NCBI GenBank assembly: GCA_029392055.1
Contig: CP113928.1
Span: 618,501 to 682,500 of the forward strand
Direction: 5' to 3'
Source of the DNA: Leuconostocaceae bacterium ESL0723
GTDB taxonomy: Bacteria; Bacillota; Bacilli; Lactobacillales; Lactobacillaceae
DNA: 64,000 nucleotides
Numbering within the stretch: position 1 is the first letter of the stretch; every line of letters begins with the position of its first letter. Shown piece after piece: positions 52,825 to 62,517 of the stretch. The position numbers and the translations under genes were made by a program. The notes below the pieces were generated by a model that made no database searches, was not told the DNA's origin, and worked only from the letters and a program-made list of their open reading frames with translations.

Positions 52825-54738
52825 ATGAAACAATTTCGAGTGGAAAATTTAACAAGCAGTTACGGTGAAAAGACCCTCTTTAAGGACCTTTCTTTTTTGA
52901 TTAACGAGGGGGACCGGGTCGGCCTGGTTGGCGTTAACGGTAGTGGTAAAACCACCCTGCTGAATGCCATCGCTGGGGTTACCCCGGCCGATCAGGGGCA
53001 AATTATCACCCAAAATGATTACCGGGTGGGCTATCTAACCCAGTCGCCAGATTTACCCGACCAGGACTTGGTTATGGATGCGGTTTTGTCCGGTGATCAG
53101 CCGGTTTTTAAGACGATTCGGCGCTACCAACAGGCCCTCCAAAATTTCAGTGAACACCCCGATGATGACCAGGCGGCCAAGCACTTTCAAAGTGCGCAGG
53201 ATGCCATGGACAGTGAGGATGCTTGGACTGTTGATGCCCAGATTAAGACCATCCTGATGCAGCTGCACATGCCTGATTTGCAGCGGCCGATTGCTAAATT
53301 ATCAGGTGGTCAAAAAAAGCGGGTGGGCCTGGCACAAATCTTGATACAAGAACCAGACCTGCTGATTTTGGATGAGCCGACTAACCACCTCGATTTTGAT
53401 TCGATTGCCTGGTTGGAAAAGTACCTGGCCCATTACCCAGGTTCGGTTTTGACCGTGACTCATGACCGCTATTTCCTAGATGCCGTCAGCAATCATATCT
53501 TTGAGTTGGCCCACGGAAAACTTTACGAGTACCAGGGGAATTACCAGGATTACGTTAGCAGCAAGGCCGAGCGTCTAGCCCAGTCACAGACCCAGGCTCA
53601 TAAGCAGGAACGTTTGTACCAGCAGGAATTAGCCTGGATGAAAAAGTCAGCCCGGGCCCGTACAACTAAGCAGAAGGGCCGGCAGAATGCCTTTGAAAAA
53701 CTGGCTGAAGAGCGGGGACCAGCCGAACAGACCGAGACAGTTTCCGTCCAATTAGGACAGCAGCGCCTGGGAAAGAAGGTCTTTGTCGTTGAAGACGCCA
53801 GCCTCAAGCGGGGTCAGCAGGTCATCTTGGATGACTTTAACCTCCGCATTGGTCCCGGGGATCGGATTGGTATTACCGGGGCAAATGGGGCTGGTAAGTC
53901 AACCCTGCTCAATGTATTAGCCGGTCGGCTGCCCTTGGATTCAGGAACGGTCGAGCGTGGGGAAACGGTGAAGTTAGCCTATTACACCCAGGTGACCGAG
54001 CCAATTGATGAAGACAAGCGGGTGATTGAGTACCTGTCTGAAGTTGCTAGCACGGTGACTGATAAGAATGGTCGCCAGACCAGCGTGTCGGAACTCCTGG
54101 AACAGTTCCTCTTTCCACCATTCATGCACGGAACGTTAATTCGTAAACTCTCGGGTGGTGAAAAGCGGCGGCTTTACTTGTTGAAGTTACTGATGCAACA
54201 GCCCAATGTCTTGTTTTTAGATGAACCAACCAATGATTTGGATATTGAAACTCTAACGGTGCTGGAAAACTTTCTTGAAGACTTTGCTGGCACAGTCGTG
54301 ACGGTTTCCCACGACCGTTACTTCCTGGACAAGGTTGCCAATCAAACTTACCTGTTCCAAGGAGAAGGCCGGATTAAGCGCTTAGATGGTCAGTTCAGTC
54401 AGCACCTGGATGAGATCCTAGCTACTCCTGCTCAGGCCACAAATCCTGCTAACCAAAATGCTAATCCAAGCCCGGCTAAACCAACACCGACGAAGGCCGC
54501 TCCTGCTAAACCGCGGCTTAGCTACCAAGAAAAGCGGGAGTGGGCCAGCATTGAAGATGAAATGGCTGACCTAGAAGAAAAGGCGGCTAGTCTAAATGAG
54601 GCCATGACCAAGCAAGGTTCTGATTACGTTAAGTTGGCCGAGTTACAAGACGAGCTTGACCAGGTTAACGCTGATTTGGAACAGAAATTGGAGCGTTGGA
54701 CCTACCTGAGCGAAATCGTTGAGGCGGCTGGACAGTGA
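52825..54738 (+). CDS. ABC-F ATPase, Uup/YfmR-like
   Basis: This 637-residue soluble protein with two complete ABC domains acts on ribosomes, helping stalled or difficult translation in the known Uup/YfmR group. Domain 1 has GVNGSGKTT, LSGGQKKR and ILDEPTNHLD; domain 2 has GANGAGKST, LSGGEKRR and FLDEPTNDLD. An Ala/Pro/Asn-rich linker (about 540-570) leads to a C-terminal coiled coil (about 575-635) typical of Uup. ATG at 52825 is chosen by family alignment; the ATG at 52816 overlaps the promoter. Confidence 0.94.
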   Translation: MKQFRVENLTSSYGEKTLFKDLSFLINEGDRVGLVGVNGSGKTTLLNAIAGVTPADQGQIITQNDYRVGYLTQSPDLPDQDLVMDAVLSGDQPVFKTIRRYQQALQNFSEHPDDDQAAKHFQSAQDAMDSEDAWTVDAQIKTILMQLHMPDLQRPIAKLSGGQKKRVGLAQILIQEPDLLILDEPTNHLDFDSIAWLEKYLAHYPGSVLTVTHDRYFLDAVSNHIFELAHGKLYEYQGNYQDYVSSKAERLAQSQTQAHKQERLYQQELAWMKKSARARTTKQKGRQNAFEKLAEERGPAEQTETVSVQLGQQRLGKKVFVVEDASLKRGQQVILDDFNLRIGPGDRIGITGANGAGKSTLLNVLAGRLPLDSGTVERGETVKLAYYTQVTEPIDEDKRVIEYLSEVASTVTDKNGRQTSVSELLEQFLFPPFMHGTLIRKLSGGEKRRLYLLKLLMQQPNVLFLDEPTNDLDIETLTVLENFLEDFAGTVVTVSHDRYFLDKVANQTYLFQGEGRIKRLDGQFSQHLDEILATPAQATNPANQNANPSPAKPTPTKAAPAKPRLSYQEKREWASIEDEMADLEEKAASLNEAMTKQGSDYVKLAELQDELDQVNADLEQKLERWTYLSEIVEAAGQ

Positions 54739-54824
54739 GGATTTGGGCTGATTAAGTGATAATTGCCATATTTTTAATACGTTTTTGGCTAGTCTTCGTA
54801 GGATTAGCTAAGGAGTATTAAATC

Positions 54825-55697
54825 ATGGACTTTAAACACTTTATCTTAGCCTTACATTTGACTGCCGGGATTGGTAAGCAGCGGGCGACTCGCATTATTC
54901 GAGCCATCAACCATGGCTATGCCCCGGTGACCTATCCCTGGCCACTGGACGTTTTAACCAATATCTTAGAAGTAAGTGTTAATACGGCCGCCTACCAGCA
55001 AATTAGCGCAGCCTATGGGCCAGCCATTGAACGGGCCCAAGCCTTTAACCAGCCCTTTATGACTTACTACTGTCCCAGTTACCCGGAACGGCTCAGGCAG
55101 ATTTATGAACCGCCTTTGGTACTTTTTTACCGTGGCGATCTTAGGGCCTTATCCTTACCTAGTTTATCGGTGGTTGGGACCCGGACGGCTAGTCCGTATA
55201 GTTTAAACTGCCTGCGGGTCCTCTTACCGCGCCTGATTAAAACGGGGACGGCTATTGTTTCCGGTCTGGCTAAGGGGGTGGACGTGATGGCCCACCAGAT
55301 TACCTTCGCCCAACAGGGGGTTCCAATTGCTGTAGTGGGAACGGGCATTGACATTGCTTACCCGGGCAGCCACCATTCCCTCCAGGAACAGGTGGGTCAG
55401 CAGGGCTTACTACTGAGCGAGTACCCGGCCAAGGTTGGACCACGAAGGGGCCATTTCCCAGACCGCAACCGCATCATCGCTGGTTTGTCAGCTGCGACGC
55501 TGATTGTAGAGGCTAAGCAGGAGTCGGGCAGTTTGATTACGGCCAATTGTGCCTTACAGAATAACCGCCAAGTGCTGGCGGTCCCCGGTTCGATTTTTTC
55601 CAGTGAGTCTGAAGGGACCAACCAGCTGATTGCCGCTGGCGCAGTGCCTGTGCTTAGCGTTGAGGATTTACTAACGACCGTTAAACGGCTGGACTAG
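54825..55697 (+). CDS. dprA: DNA-processing protein DprA
   Basis: DprA loads RecA onto incoming single-stranded DNA during natural transformation. The 290-residue protein has an N-terminal helical region and the extended Rossmann domain with VVGTRTASPYS near residue 118, SGLAKGVD, GTGIDIAYP and PDRNRIIAGLS. TAAGGAG precedes the ATG. dprA followed by topA is the usual order in Firmicutes. Presence alone does not show competence. Confidence 0.96.
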   Translation: MDFKHFILALHLTAGIGKQRATRIIRAINHGYAPVTYPWPLDVLTNILEVSVNTAAYQQISAAYGPAIERAQAFNQPFMTYYCPSYPERLRQIYEPPLVLFYRGDLRALSLPSLSVVGTRTASPYSLNCLRVLLPRLIKTGTAIVSGLAKGVDVMAHQITFAQQGVPIAVVGTGIDIAYPGSHHSLQEQVGQQGLLLSEYPAKVGPRRGHFPDRNRIIAGLSAATLIVEAKQESGSLITANCALQNNRQVLAVPGSIFSSESEGTNQLIAAGAVPVLSVEDLLTTVKRLD

Positions 55698-55837
55698 GCC
55701 CAAATCCTGATTTTGACTTTTGAAAATTATCAGTTAGAATGTGTTTTTATATAAAGCGGGCTTGACAGGGTCTGTATAATAATGAAAGAAATGACTATTT
55801 CTAACAGATTGATAACTAATAATTGTGAGGAAAAAGC

Positions 55838-57925
55838 GTGGTAGCAGCCAAAACCAGTACAAAAAAAAGCACCAAGCGTAAGACTAGTGCTGCTAAAAAC
55901 AAGAAAAAGTTAGTGATTGTTGAGAGTCCTTCCAAGGCTAAGACGATTGAAAAATACTTGGGTAGTACCTACAAGGTTGTGGCCAGTATTGGTCACGTGC
56001 GGGATTTGCCGAAGTCAACCTTAGGCGTTGACGTGGAGCAAGACTACACGCCCAAGTACATTAATATTCGGGGCAAGGGTCCCATTATCAAAGACCTCCG
56101 TAAGGCTGCCAAGGCTGCCAAAACCGTTTATCTGGCAAGCGATCCGGACCGGGAAGGGGAGGCCATTGCCTGGCACCTGCAGCATATTTTAGACCTGGAT
56201 CCCAAGGAACCCAATCGGGTAGTTTTCAATGAAATTACCAAGGACGCGGTGAAAAACGCCTTCAAGAATCCACGGACTATTAACCAGGACCTGGTTGATG
56301 CCCAGCAGGCCCGCCGAATTATTGACCGACTGGTCGGCTACTCAATTTCGCCGATTCTCTGGAAGACCGTTAAACGTGGCCTTTCAGCTGGCCGAGTGCA
56401 GTCAGTAGCCCTGGGGCTAATTATTGCCCGTGAAAAGGAAATTCAGGCCTTCCGCCCCGAAGAGTACTGGACCATGGATTCGGAGTTCAAAAAGAACCGG
56501 ACCAAGTTTAAGTCTACTTTTTATGGCTATGATGGTAAGAAGCAAAACTTGCCAGACAATGATAGTGTACAACAGGTACTCAAGCGCATTGACCGTAACC
56601 AGGACTTCGACGTCACCAAGGTGGTTGCTAAGGAGCGTCGACGGCAGCCACAGCCACCCTTTACCACTTCAACCATGCAACAGACAGCTAACACCCAGTT
56701 GAAGTTCCGGACACGCAAGACCATGATGACGGCCCAGCAGCTCTACGAAGGGATTAACCTGGGTAAGGGTCTGGGGCAAGTTGGTTTGATTACCTACATG
56801 CGTACCGATTCAACCCGTCTCTCTTCCCTGGCTAAGAACGCGGCGGCCCATTACATTCACGAAGAGTGGGGGGCTGCCTATTCAAGGCACAAGCCGGTCC
56901 AAGGTAAGCCAACCGAAGGGGCCCAAGATGCCCACGAGGCCATCCGGCCGACCGATGTTAACCGGACGCCAGCCAGCATCAAGGACAAGCTGACCCCAGA
57001 TCAATTTAAGCTCTATTCTTTGATTTGGTCCCGCTTTGTGGCTAGTTTGATGACCCCCGAAGTGCTCGATACGATGTCGGTTAACATTGAGCAAAACGGG
57101 GTAATGTTTAGGGCCAACGGTTCTAAAACCAAGTTTCCAGGCTTCACCAAGGCTTATCCAGCGGCTAAATTAAAGGATAACCCGCTTCCTGAGCTAAATG
57201 AGGGCGATCAGGTTCAGATGGTCAAGACCGACCCTGAGCAGCACTTTACCTTGCCACCAGCTCGTTACTCAGAAGCGGCCCTGATTAAGGCCTTGGAAGA
57301 AAACGGGGTGGGACGGCCATCAACTTATGCGCCAACCCTGGACACGATTCAGCGACGTAATTATGTCCGTATTGACGCCCGTAAGTTTGTGCCAACTGAG
57401 TTGGGTGAAGTCGTCCAAAACATTGTGGATGACAAGTTCCCCGATATCACCAACACCAAGTTTACGGCTGATGTTGAGCATGAACTTGATGAGATTGAAG
57501 TTGGGGAAGAGCGCTGGGTACCGGTCGTGGATACCTTCTACCAGCCCTTCAGCAAGGAAGTTAAATCTGCCGAGGAGACCTTGGAAAAGGTCACGATGCA
57601 CGATGAGTTGGCCGGCATGGACTGTGATATCTGTGGTGCACCGATGGTGATTAAGATGGGTCGCTACGGTAAATTCTATGCCTGCGCTCGTTTCCCAGAT
57701 TGCCGCAACACCAAGGCCATCGTTCAAGAAATCGGGATTACCTGTCCTAAGTGTAAGAAGGGACAGATTGTGCAGCGTAAGACTAAGCGCGGCCGTACCT
57801 TCTATGGCTGCTCCCGTTACCCTGAATGTGACTTTGTCAGTTGGGACAAGCCGACTGAAAAGACCCTGGCCGACGGGACTACGCCTGGTCAGGAGAAGGG
57901 TCAAGCTAAGAAGAAGCGGGCCTAA
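55838..57925 (+). CDS. topA: DNA topoisomerase I
   Basis: This type IA topoisomerase relaxes negative supercoils. The 695-residue protein has a basic N-terminal extension (Lys-rich, residues 1-28), the TOPRIM domain ([32 protein letters not shown] with the DxD metal site) and the catalytic Tyr in [14 protein letters not shown] near residue 310. Two C-terminal zinc-ribbon repeats (CDICG...CARFPDC and CPKCKKG...CSRYPEC) follow. Start GTG behind GAGG. A terminator follows. Confidence 0.97.
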   Translation: MVAAKTSTKKSTKRKTSAAKNKKKLVIVESPSKAKTIEKYLGSTYKVVASIGHVRDLPKSTLGVDVEQDYTPKYINIRGKGPIIKDLRKAAKAAKTVYLASDPDREGEAIAWHLQHILDLDPKEPNRVVFNEITKDAVKNAFKNPRTINQDLVDAQQARRIIDRLVGYSISPILWKTVKRGLSAGRVQSVALGLIIAREKEIQAFRPEEYWTMDSEFKKNRTKFKSTFYGYDGKKQNLPDNDSVQQVLKRIDRNQDFDVTKVVAKERRRQPQPPFTTSTMQQTANTQLKFRTRKTMMTAQQLYEGINLGKGLGQVGLITYMRTDSTRLSSLAKNAAAHYIHEEWGAAYSRHKPVQGKPTEGAQDAHEAIRPTDVNRTPASIKDKLTPDQFKLYSLIWSRFVASLMTPEVLDTMSVNIEQNGVMFRANGSKTKFPGFTKAYPAAKLKDNPLPELNEGDQVQMVKTDPEQHFTLPPARYSEAALIKALEENGVGRPSTYAPTLDTIQRRNYVRIDARKFVPTELGEVVQNIVDDKFPDITNTKFTADVEHELDEIEVGEERWVPVVDTFYQPFSKEVKSAEETLEKVTMHDELAGMDCDICGAPMVIKMGRYGKFYACARFPDCRNTKAIVQEIGITCPKCKKGQIVQRKTKRGRTFYGCSRYPECDFVSWDKPTEKTLADGTTPGQEKGQAKKKRA

Positions 57926-57944
57926 ATTAAAGCCATTTACTGTC

Positions 57945-57975
57945 AAAAGCAGGCCGAGTCATGGTCTGCTTTTTG
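57945..57975 (+). terminator. Rho-independent terminator after topA
   Basis: AAAGCAGGCC-GAGTCAT-GGTCTGCTTTTT stem with T-run and one G-T pair. Confidence 0.85.
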
Positions 57976-58030
57976 TTATGTTTGGTATACTGGATACTAA
58001 CGAAAATGATTACTTTGCAAATGGTGGATT

Positions 58031-58852
58031 ATGACAGCAGGTTTTAAAGGAACAATCCTAACAATTGCCGGCTCAGACAGCCTAGGTGGTGGCGGTCTCC
58101 AATCGGACCTAGTTACTTTTAGTGAGTATGGTTTTGGAGGTCTAAGTGCGATTACCAGCATTGCCACTGTTTTTAGTGACCACTTCGATGTTCACCCACT
58201 TGCAACGGATGTTTTGGCTGACCAGCTCGCTTCAATTAGCCAAGTTAAGAACTTAAGGGCCATCAAGGTTGGCTTGATTCCTAATTTAGACCAGTTAGAT
58301 CAGATTGCAGCCTTCTTGGCCAAGCAGGACCTACCAATTGTGATTGACCCAGTCCTGGCCTTTAAGGAGGGGCAGACCCAGCAGCAAGAAGACCTGGTAT
58401 CAGCCTACCGGACAAAGTTGCTGCCTTTAGCAACGGTGGTCACGCCGAACTTGCCGGAGGCCGAAGCTTTGACCCAGCAGCAGGGACTAGATAGTGTTGA
58501 AAAACTAGGCGAAGCTGCCAAAGAATTGGTCGCACTGGGTGCCAAAACAGCGGTTGTGAAGGGTGGGGCCCGCTTACCCGGCGAAAAGGCCCAGGATGCT
58601 TATTTCGACCAAGGGCAGGTGCAGATTCTAACCAGTCCCAAGTTTGACCAGACCGCCTTCACCAATGGAGCAGGTTGTACCTTTTCAGCGGCCATTACTG
58701 CTAACCTAGCGGCAGGTTACTCGGTTGAAGAAAGCCTCACGGATGCCAAGGACTTTGTTAACGCTGCCATTTGGGCTGGTTTTCCACTGGGTGATAACTT
58801 GCCGGGTGGTGACGTCTGGCCAGCCGGCCGGCGCACCTCCCAGCAGAAATGA
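58031..58852 (+). CDS. ThiD/PdxK-like kinase
   Basis: This ribokinase-fold enzyme of 273 residues is close to hydroxymethylpyrimidine (phosphate) kinases and pyridoxal kinases. Motifs are TIAGSDSLGGGGLQSD near the N-terminus, IDPVLAFKEG, TPNLPEAEAL, and the anion hole with catalytic Asp region replaced by TNGAGCTFSAAI, where Cys of GAGCTF is the usual ThiD/PdxK pattern. Which vitamin it uses (B1 precursor or B6) cannot be told here. It starts 11 bases upstream of menF as a possible co-transcribed gene. Confidence 0.85.
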   Translation: MTAGFKGTILTIAGSDSLGGGGLQSDLVTFSEYGFGGLSAITSIATVFSDHFDVHPLATDVLADQLASISQVKNLRAIKVGLIPNLDQLDQIAAFLAKQDLPIVIDPVLAFKEGQTQQQEDLVSAYRTKLLPLATVVTPNLPEAEALTQQQGLDSVEKLGEAAKELVALGAKTAVVKGGARLPGEKAQDAYFDQGQVQILTSPKFDQTAFTNGAGCTFSAAITANLAAGYSVEESLTDAKDFVNAAIWAGFPLGDNLPGGDVWPAGRRTSQQK

Positions 58853-58863
58853 GAAACTAAGCG

Positions 58864-60069
58864 ATGTCCGTCAAGAAAATTATTAATGGTGCGGATTACC
58901 CCGGTGTTCGGCAGCGTTTGCTTGAAAAATTGGGGCAGGCTGACCCAGCCTTTTACTTTACCAATCCAGGGCGGGAACTTGAAATCTTTGCCTTTGGTGC
59001 CCGTCAAAGTTGGTCGGATTTAAACCGGGTGCCAGCTGGTTTAGCCCATGACATCGTGGTCGGTGGTCAAAATTTTGCGGATCAGTCCAATCCTGATTTG
59101 GCTGACAACGACCTGATGACCTCGTTTTGGTTCCTACCCGAAGTCACGGTGATTCAACAGGATAATCATTTCGAAGTTATCCTGCCAGACGGCTGGGATT
59201 TAGTGACCTGGTTAAGGAAGACTAAAACTGGCGAAATCGGTCACAACCAAATAACCCAAATCAGTGATGAAACTGACTGGCCCAAGCGGGTGGGCGCTTT
59301 GATTAATCACCTGCAGGCCAACCCTGACTTAAAAAAAGTAGTTTTTGGCCGGCAACGGCAGATTCAACTGGCCCAACCTTTCAATTTAGCGACCATTTGG
59401 CCGCAGTTTTTGAACGGGCAGGGCGGTTACCGCATCGTTTTGAAACGGGGTGGCCAACATTTCATCTCGGCTAGTCCTGAAACCTTACTCAAGGTTGAAA
59501 GTGGCCATTTACAGACGGCGGCGGTGGCTGGGACCATCGCCAGTAGTCAAAACCCCAAAACCAATCAAACATTAGGGCAGGACTTGCTGACCAGTGCTAA
59601 AAATCAGCAAGAACATGCCTATGTCCGGGATACGATTCTACAGCAGCTGAAACCCTGGACACAGCAATTAGACTGGCCCAACAGCCCACAGTTGCTGGCT
59701 TCTCAAGGTGTCCAACACCTATACACGCCCATTTACGGACAGGTGAATGATAACTTTGACTTTACCCGGGTCCTAACTGAACTAAATCCTACGCCAGCCC
59801 TGGGTGGAGTTCCACGTTTAGCAGCCCTGGAATACATTAACCAGCACGAACAGTTCAAGCGGGGACTGTTTGCGGGACCATTAGGCTATTTTAAGGGGCC
59901 TCAGGTAGGGGAAATGGCGGTTGGTATCCGTTCAATGATGGTTACTAATCAACGAGCCCGACTTTTTGCTGGAGCCGGTATCTTGGCAGACTCCAACGCG
60001 GAGGAGGAGTGGGCCGAAACGAACTTAAAGTTTAAGCCGATGACTGAACTACTAGAAGGAACTCGCTAA
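58864..60069 (+). CDS. menF: Isochorismate synthase
   Basis: The magnesium-dependent enzyme isomerises chorismate to isochorismate, the first menaquinone step. The 401-residue protein has the chorismate-binding fold: KVVFGRQRQI, the FISASPETLL motif near residue 200, the TPALGGVPR block and the RGLFAGPLGYF and GAGILADSNAEEEW C-terminal motifs. A weak ribosome-binding site precedes the ATG. menD follows two bases after the stop. Confidence 0.94.
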   Translation: MSVKKIINGADYPGVRQRLLEKLGQADPAFYFTNPGRELEIFAFGARQSWSDLNRVPAGLAHDIVVGGQNFADQSNPDLADNDLMTSFWFLPEVTVIQQDNHFEVILPDGWDLVTWLRKTKTGEIGHNQITQISDETDWPKRVGALINHLQANPDLKKVVFGRQRQIQLAQPFNLATIWPQFLNGQGGYRIVLKRGGQHFISASPETLLKVESGHLQTAAVAGTIASSQNPKTNQTLGQDLLTSAKNQQEHAYVRDTILQQLKPWTQQLDWPNSPQLLASQGVQHLYTPIYGQVNDNFDFTRVLTELNPTPALGGVPRLAALEYINQHEQFKRGLFAGPLGYFKGPQVGEMAVGIRSMMVTNQRARLFAGAGILADSNAEEEWAETNLKFKPMTELLEGTR

Positions 60070-60071
60070 TA

Positions 60072-61703
60072 ATGGTCGATGCCTTAACTAAAAATGTGAA
60101 ACATCTGATTGCGGCCTTGCACTTGGCAGGAGTGAACCGTTTTGTGCTTTCACCGGGATCTCGGTCAACCCCAGTGGCCTTATTGCTGGCTGAGCAGGCG
60201 GCGACTGATTCAGATTATAAGCTCTTTGTGGACGTCGACGAGCGGTCGGCGGCCTTTTTTGCGCTGGGCATGGCCAAGGTCAGCCAGGAACCAGTCGCCG
60301 TCTTAGTGACTTCTGGTACTGCGGCGGCTGAGTTGATGCCAGCGGTGGCTGAGGCTAACCAGGCTCAAATTCCGCTGGTTTTACTGACCGCTGACCGTCC
60401 GCAGGAGTTACAAGGGCTGGGTGCGGCCCAGACCTTACCGCAAAGCAACCTCTATGGTGACCTGGTGGACGAGGTGGTCACCTTAAACCTCCAAGACCCT
60501 CATCCAGATATGACGGCTTACATTGATTTTAAGGTGCAAACCAGTGTGCGAGCCCACCAGCAAAAGCCGGGCCCCATACAAATTAACCTGCCCCTGAGAA
60601 AGCCGCTCATGCCGGTTCTCGGAGACCGAGAAACACTTAACATTCAACCAGTTGAGTATCCAATCAATCACTGGACCTATGGCCAGCCGATTGACCCTGG
60701 ATTCGATCAAAATCGAGTCCTGGTGCTGGCTGGACCAAACACCGGTGCTGACTACTACCAGGCTTTAAATGACTTTACCCAAAAATACCGGGTACCCGTG
60801 TTGGCTGACGTGTTAAGTCGGGTCCGTGACCAAAACAGTATATATAACTTTAAAGGCCTTCTTGAAGCGGGATTACCAGCAGAACTGACGCCTGACCTGG
60901 TACTTTGGTTTGGTGCTCTGCCAACTGACCCAGCCATCCTGGCCTGGTTAAAGACGCACCAGGTGACTGTCTGGCAGGTTGGTCCCCAGGCTGGGCAGGA
61001 TCCTAGTCGCCAAGTTAGCCGAGTTTATCCTGGTGCGGTGGCCGATTTTCTGAATCAGGTGCAGGGCCAGCCTAGCCAGCAGCAAGCCACCTATTATCAG
61101 TCCTGGCAGTCCTGGTTAGGTGAATTATCACTTCATCAAACTGGCGATGATCTAGCCCGAGTGGTGACAGCCCTAAATAATCACAGTGCCGCTGATACCC
61201 TGATTTTTAGTGCAAACAGTCTGGCGGTCAGAGCCCTAAATGACTATTGGGCTGGCAGTCATAGCCGTTTGGTTTATGCTAACCGCGGTGTTAATGGCAT
61301 TGATGGGGTCGTTTCCACCGCCTTAGGCGCCAGTCTGGTGCATCCTGGTCGCACGATCCTTCTAATCGGGGATTTGACCCTCTTTCACGATATGAACGGG
61401 TTAGCCCTGGTGAAAAAGTACGGCCTAAACCTCGACATTGTCCTAGTCGATAACCACGGCGGCGGAATTTTCAAAAACCTTCCTCAGGGGCAAGCGGCCG
61501 AGGCCCAGCCCTACTTTGAAGAGGTTTTTGGCACACCGCTGGACTTGGATTTTAAGCTGGTTGCCCAGCTGTACGGTTTAACATACACTGACTTAGAACG
61601 ACCAGCCGACTTAGGACCGGCCTTAGACCAGCAGTCGGACCACGCCCGTCTGTTAGTGTTGACCACTCCTGACACCAAAGACCTGGAGGAGAACTATGAC
61701 TGA
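60072..61703 (+). CDS. menD: SEPHCHC synthase
   Basis: This thiamine diphosphate enzyme joins 2-oxoglutarate-derived succinyl semialdehyde to isochorismate. The 543-residue protein has RFVLSPGSRSTPVALLL at the N-terminus, the conserved Glu of the cofactor site in DVDERSAAFFALG, and the late metal/cofactor motif GDLTLFHDMNGL near residue 437. AAGGA lies before the ATG. The gene overlaps menH by eight bases. Confidence 0.96.
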   Translation: MVDALTKNVKHLIAALHLAGVNRFVLSPGSRSTPVALLLAEQAATDSDYKLFVDVDERSAAFFALGMAKVSQEPVAVLVTSGTAAAELMPAVAEANQAQIPLVLLTADRPQELQGLGAAQTLPQSNLYGDLVDEVVTLNLQDPHPDMTAYIDFKVQTSVRAHQQKPGPIQINLPLRKPLMPVLGDRETLNIQPVEYPINHWTYGQPIDPGFDQNRVLVLAGPNTGADYYQALNDFTQKYRVPVLADVLSRVRDQNSIYNFKGLLEAGLPAELTPDLVLWFGALPTDPAILAWLKTHQVTVWQVGPQAGQDPSRQVSRVYPGAVADFLNQVQGQPSQQQATYYQSWQSWLGELSLHQTGDDLARVVTALNNHSAADTLIFSANSLAVRALNDYWAGSHSRLVYANRGVNGIDGVVSTALGASLVHPGRTILLIGDLTLFHDMNGLALVKKYGLNLDIVLVDNHGGGIFKNLPQGQAAEAQPYFEEVFGTPLDLDFKLVAQLYGLTYTDLERPADLGPALDQQSDHARLLVLTTPDTKDLEENYD

Positions 61704-62517
61704 ATTTATGGTGTCAGTAGGGGGCTATGACTACCACCTTTACCAGCAGGTAAATCCGGGTAGCCAGCAAAAATGGCTCCTCCTGCATGGTTTTATGGGC
61801 AGTCATCAAGACTTTGACAGCATTGTTGACCGGCTGCCCGGGGAAGTTTGGCGTTTGGACTTGCTCGGTTATGGGTCACAGCGGTTGCCGGTCAACCCCA
61901 ATCGGCTCAGCATGGCCAATCAGATTAGTGATTTGACTGAAATCTGTGATCGGTTAGGTATGACCAACGTTAATCTTCTTGGTTATTCAATGGGAGGCCG
62001 CCTAGCCATTGCCCTGGCTCTCAATCCCGGCTTCGCACCACATATCCATCGTTTGATTTTAGAAAGCACCACGGCCGGTCTGCCAACCCCAGCCCAGCAA
62101 CAAGCCAGGCGTCAATTGGATGAGCAGCGGGCCCAGTTGATTTTAAAAGACTATCCCCGCTTTGTTGACCAGTGGGCCCAGGCGCCACTCTTTGCCTCGC
62201 AGACGAAACTCGCGCCGACTATTCGGGCTCAAGTGAGGCAGCAGCGCCTGACTCAAAACCCCTTGAATATGGCGAATTCCTTACGGGTGATGGGCACTGG
62301 TAGTCAACCAAACTTTTGGCCACGCCTAGGCCAAATCAAGGTGCCAGTCGACGTTTTAGCTGGTCGAGAAGACCCAAAATTCACCCGTCTGGCTCAGCAA
62401 CTGACCAGTAGCCTACCGAATGCCCATCTGCATTTGATTGATGGGGCCGGTCACAATCTCCACCTAGAACAGCCAGCGACCTTTGCCCAGGAGATTAGTT
62501 CGCATGTTTTTGATTAA
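61696..62517 (+). CDS. menH: SHCHC synthase (MenH, alpha/beta hydrolase)
   Basis: This protein removes pyruvate from SEPHCHC to give SHCHC. The 273-residue alpha/beta hydrolase has the oxyanion motif LLHGFMGSHQDF, the nucleophile Ser in GYSMGGRLA near residue 96, Asp in LAGREDPKF and His in DGAGHNLHLEQP near 252. GGAGGAG precedes the ATG. It is coupled at both ends by overlaps with menD and menC. Confidence 0.94.
   Translation: MTEFMVSVGGYDYHLYQQVNPGSQQKWLLLHGFMGSHQDFDSIVDRLPGEVWRLDLLGYGSQRLPVNPNRLSMANQISDLTEICDRLGMTNVNLLGYSMGGRLAIALALNPGFAPHIHRLILESTTAGLPTPAQQQARRQLDEQRAQLILKDYPRFVDQWAQAPLFASQTKLAPTIRAQVRQQRLTQNPLNMANSLRVMGTGSQPNFWPRLGQIKVPVDVLAGREDPKFTRLAQQLTSSLPNAHLHLIDGAGHNLHLEQPATFAQEISSHVFD

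Noticed and set aside
55743-55781. TTGACA and TATAAT upstream of topA
   Set aside because: They are only seven bases apart, so they cannot form one sigma-A promoter; the TATAAT may act alone, but there is no clear evidence.
57320-57946. 208-codon open frame antisense to topA
   Set aside because: Mirror of the topA 3' region; no ribosome-binding site or recognisable protein, and topA is certain.
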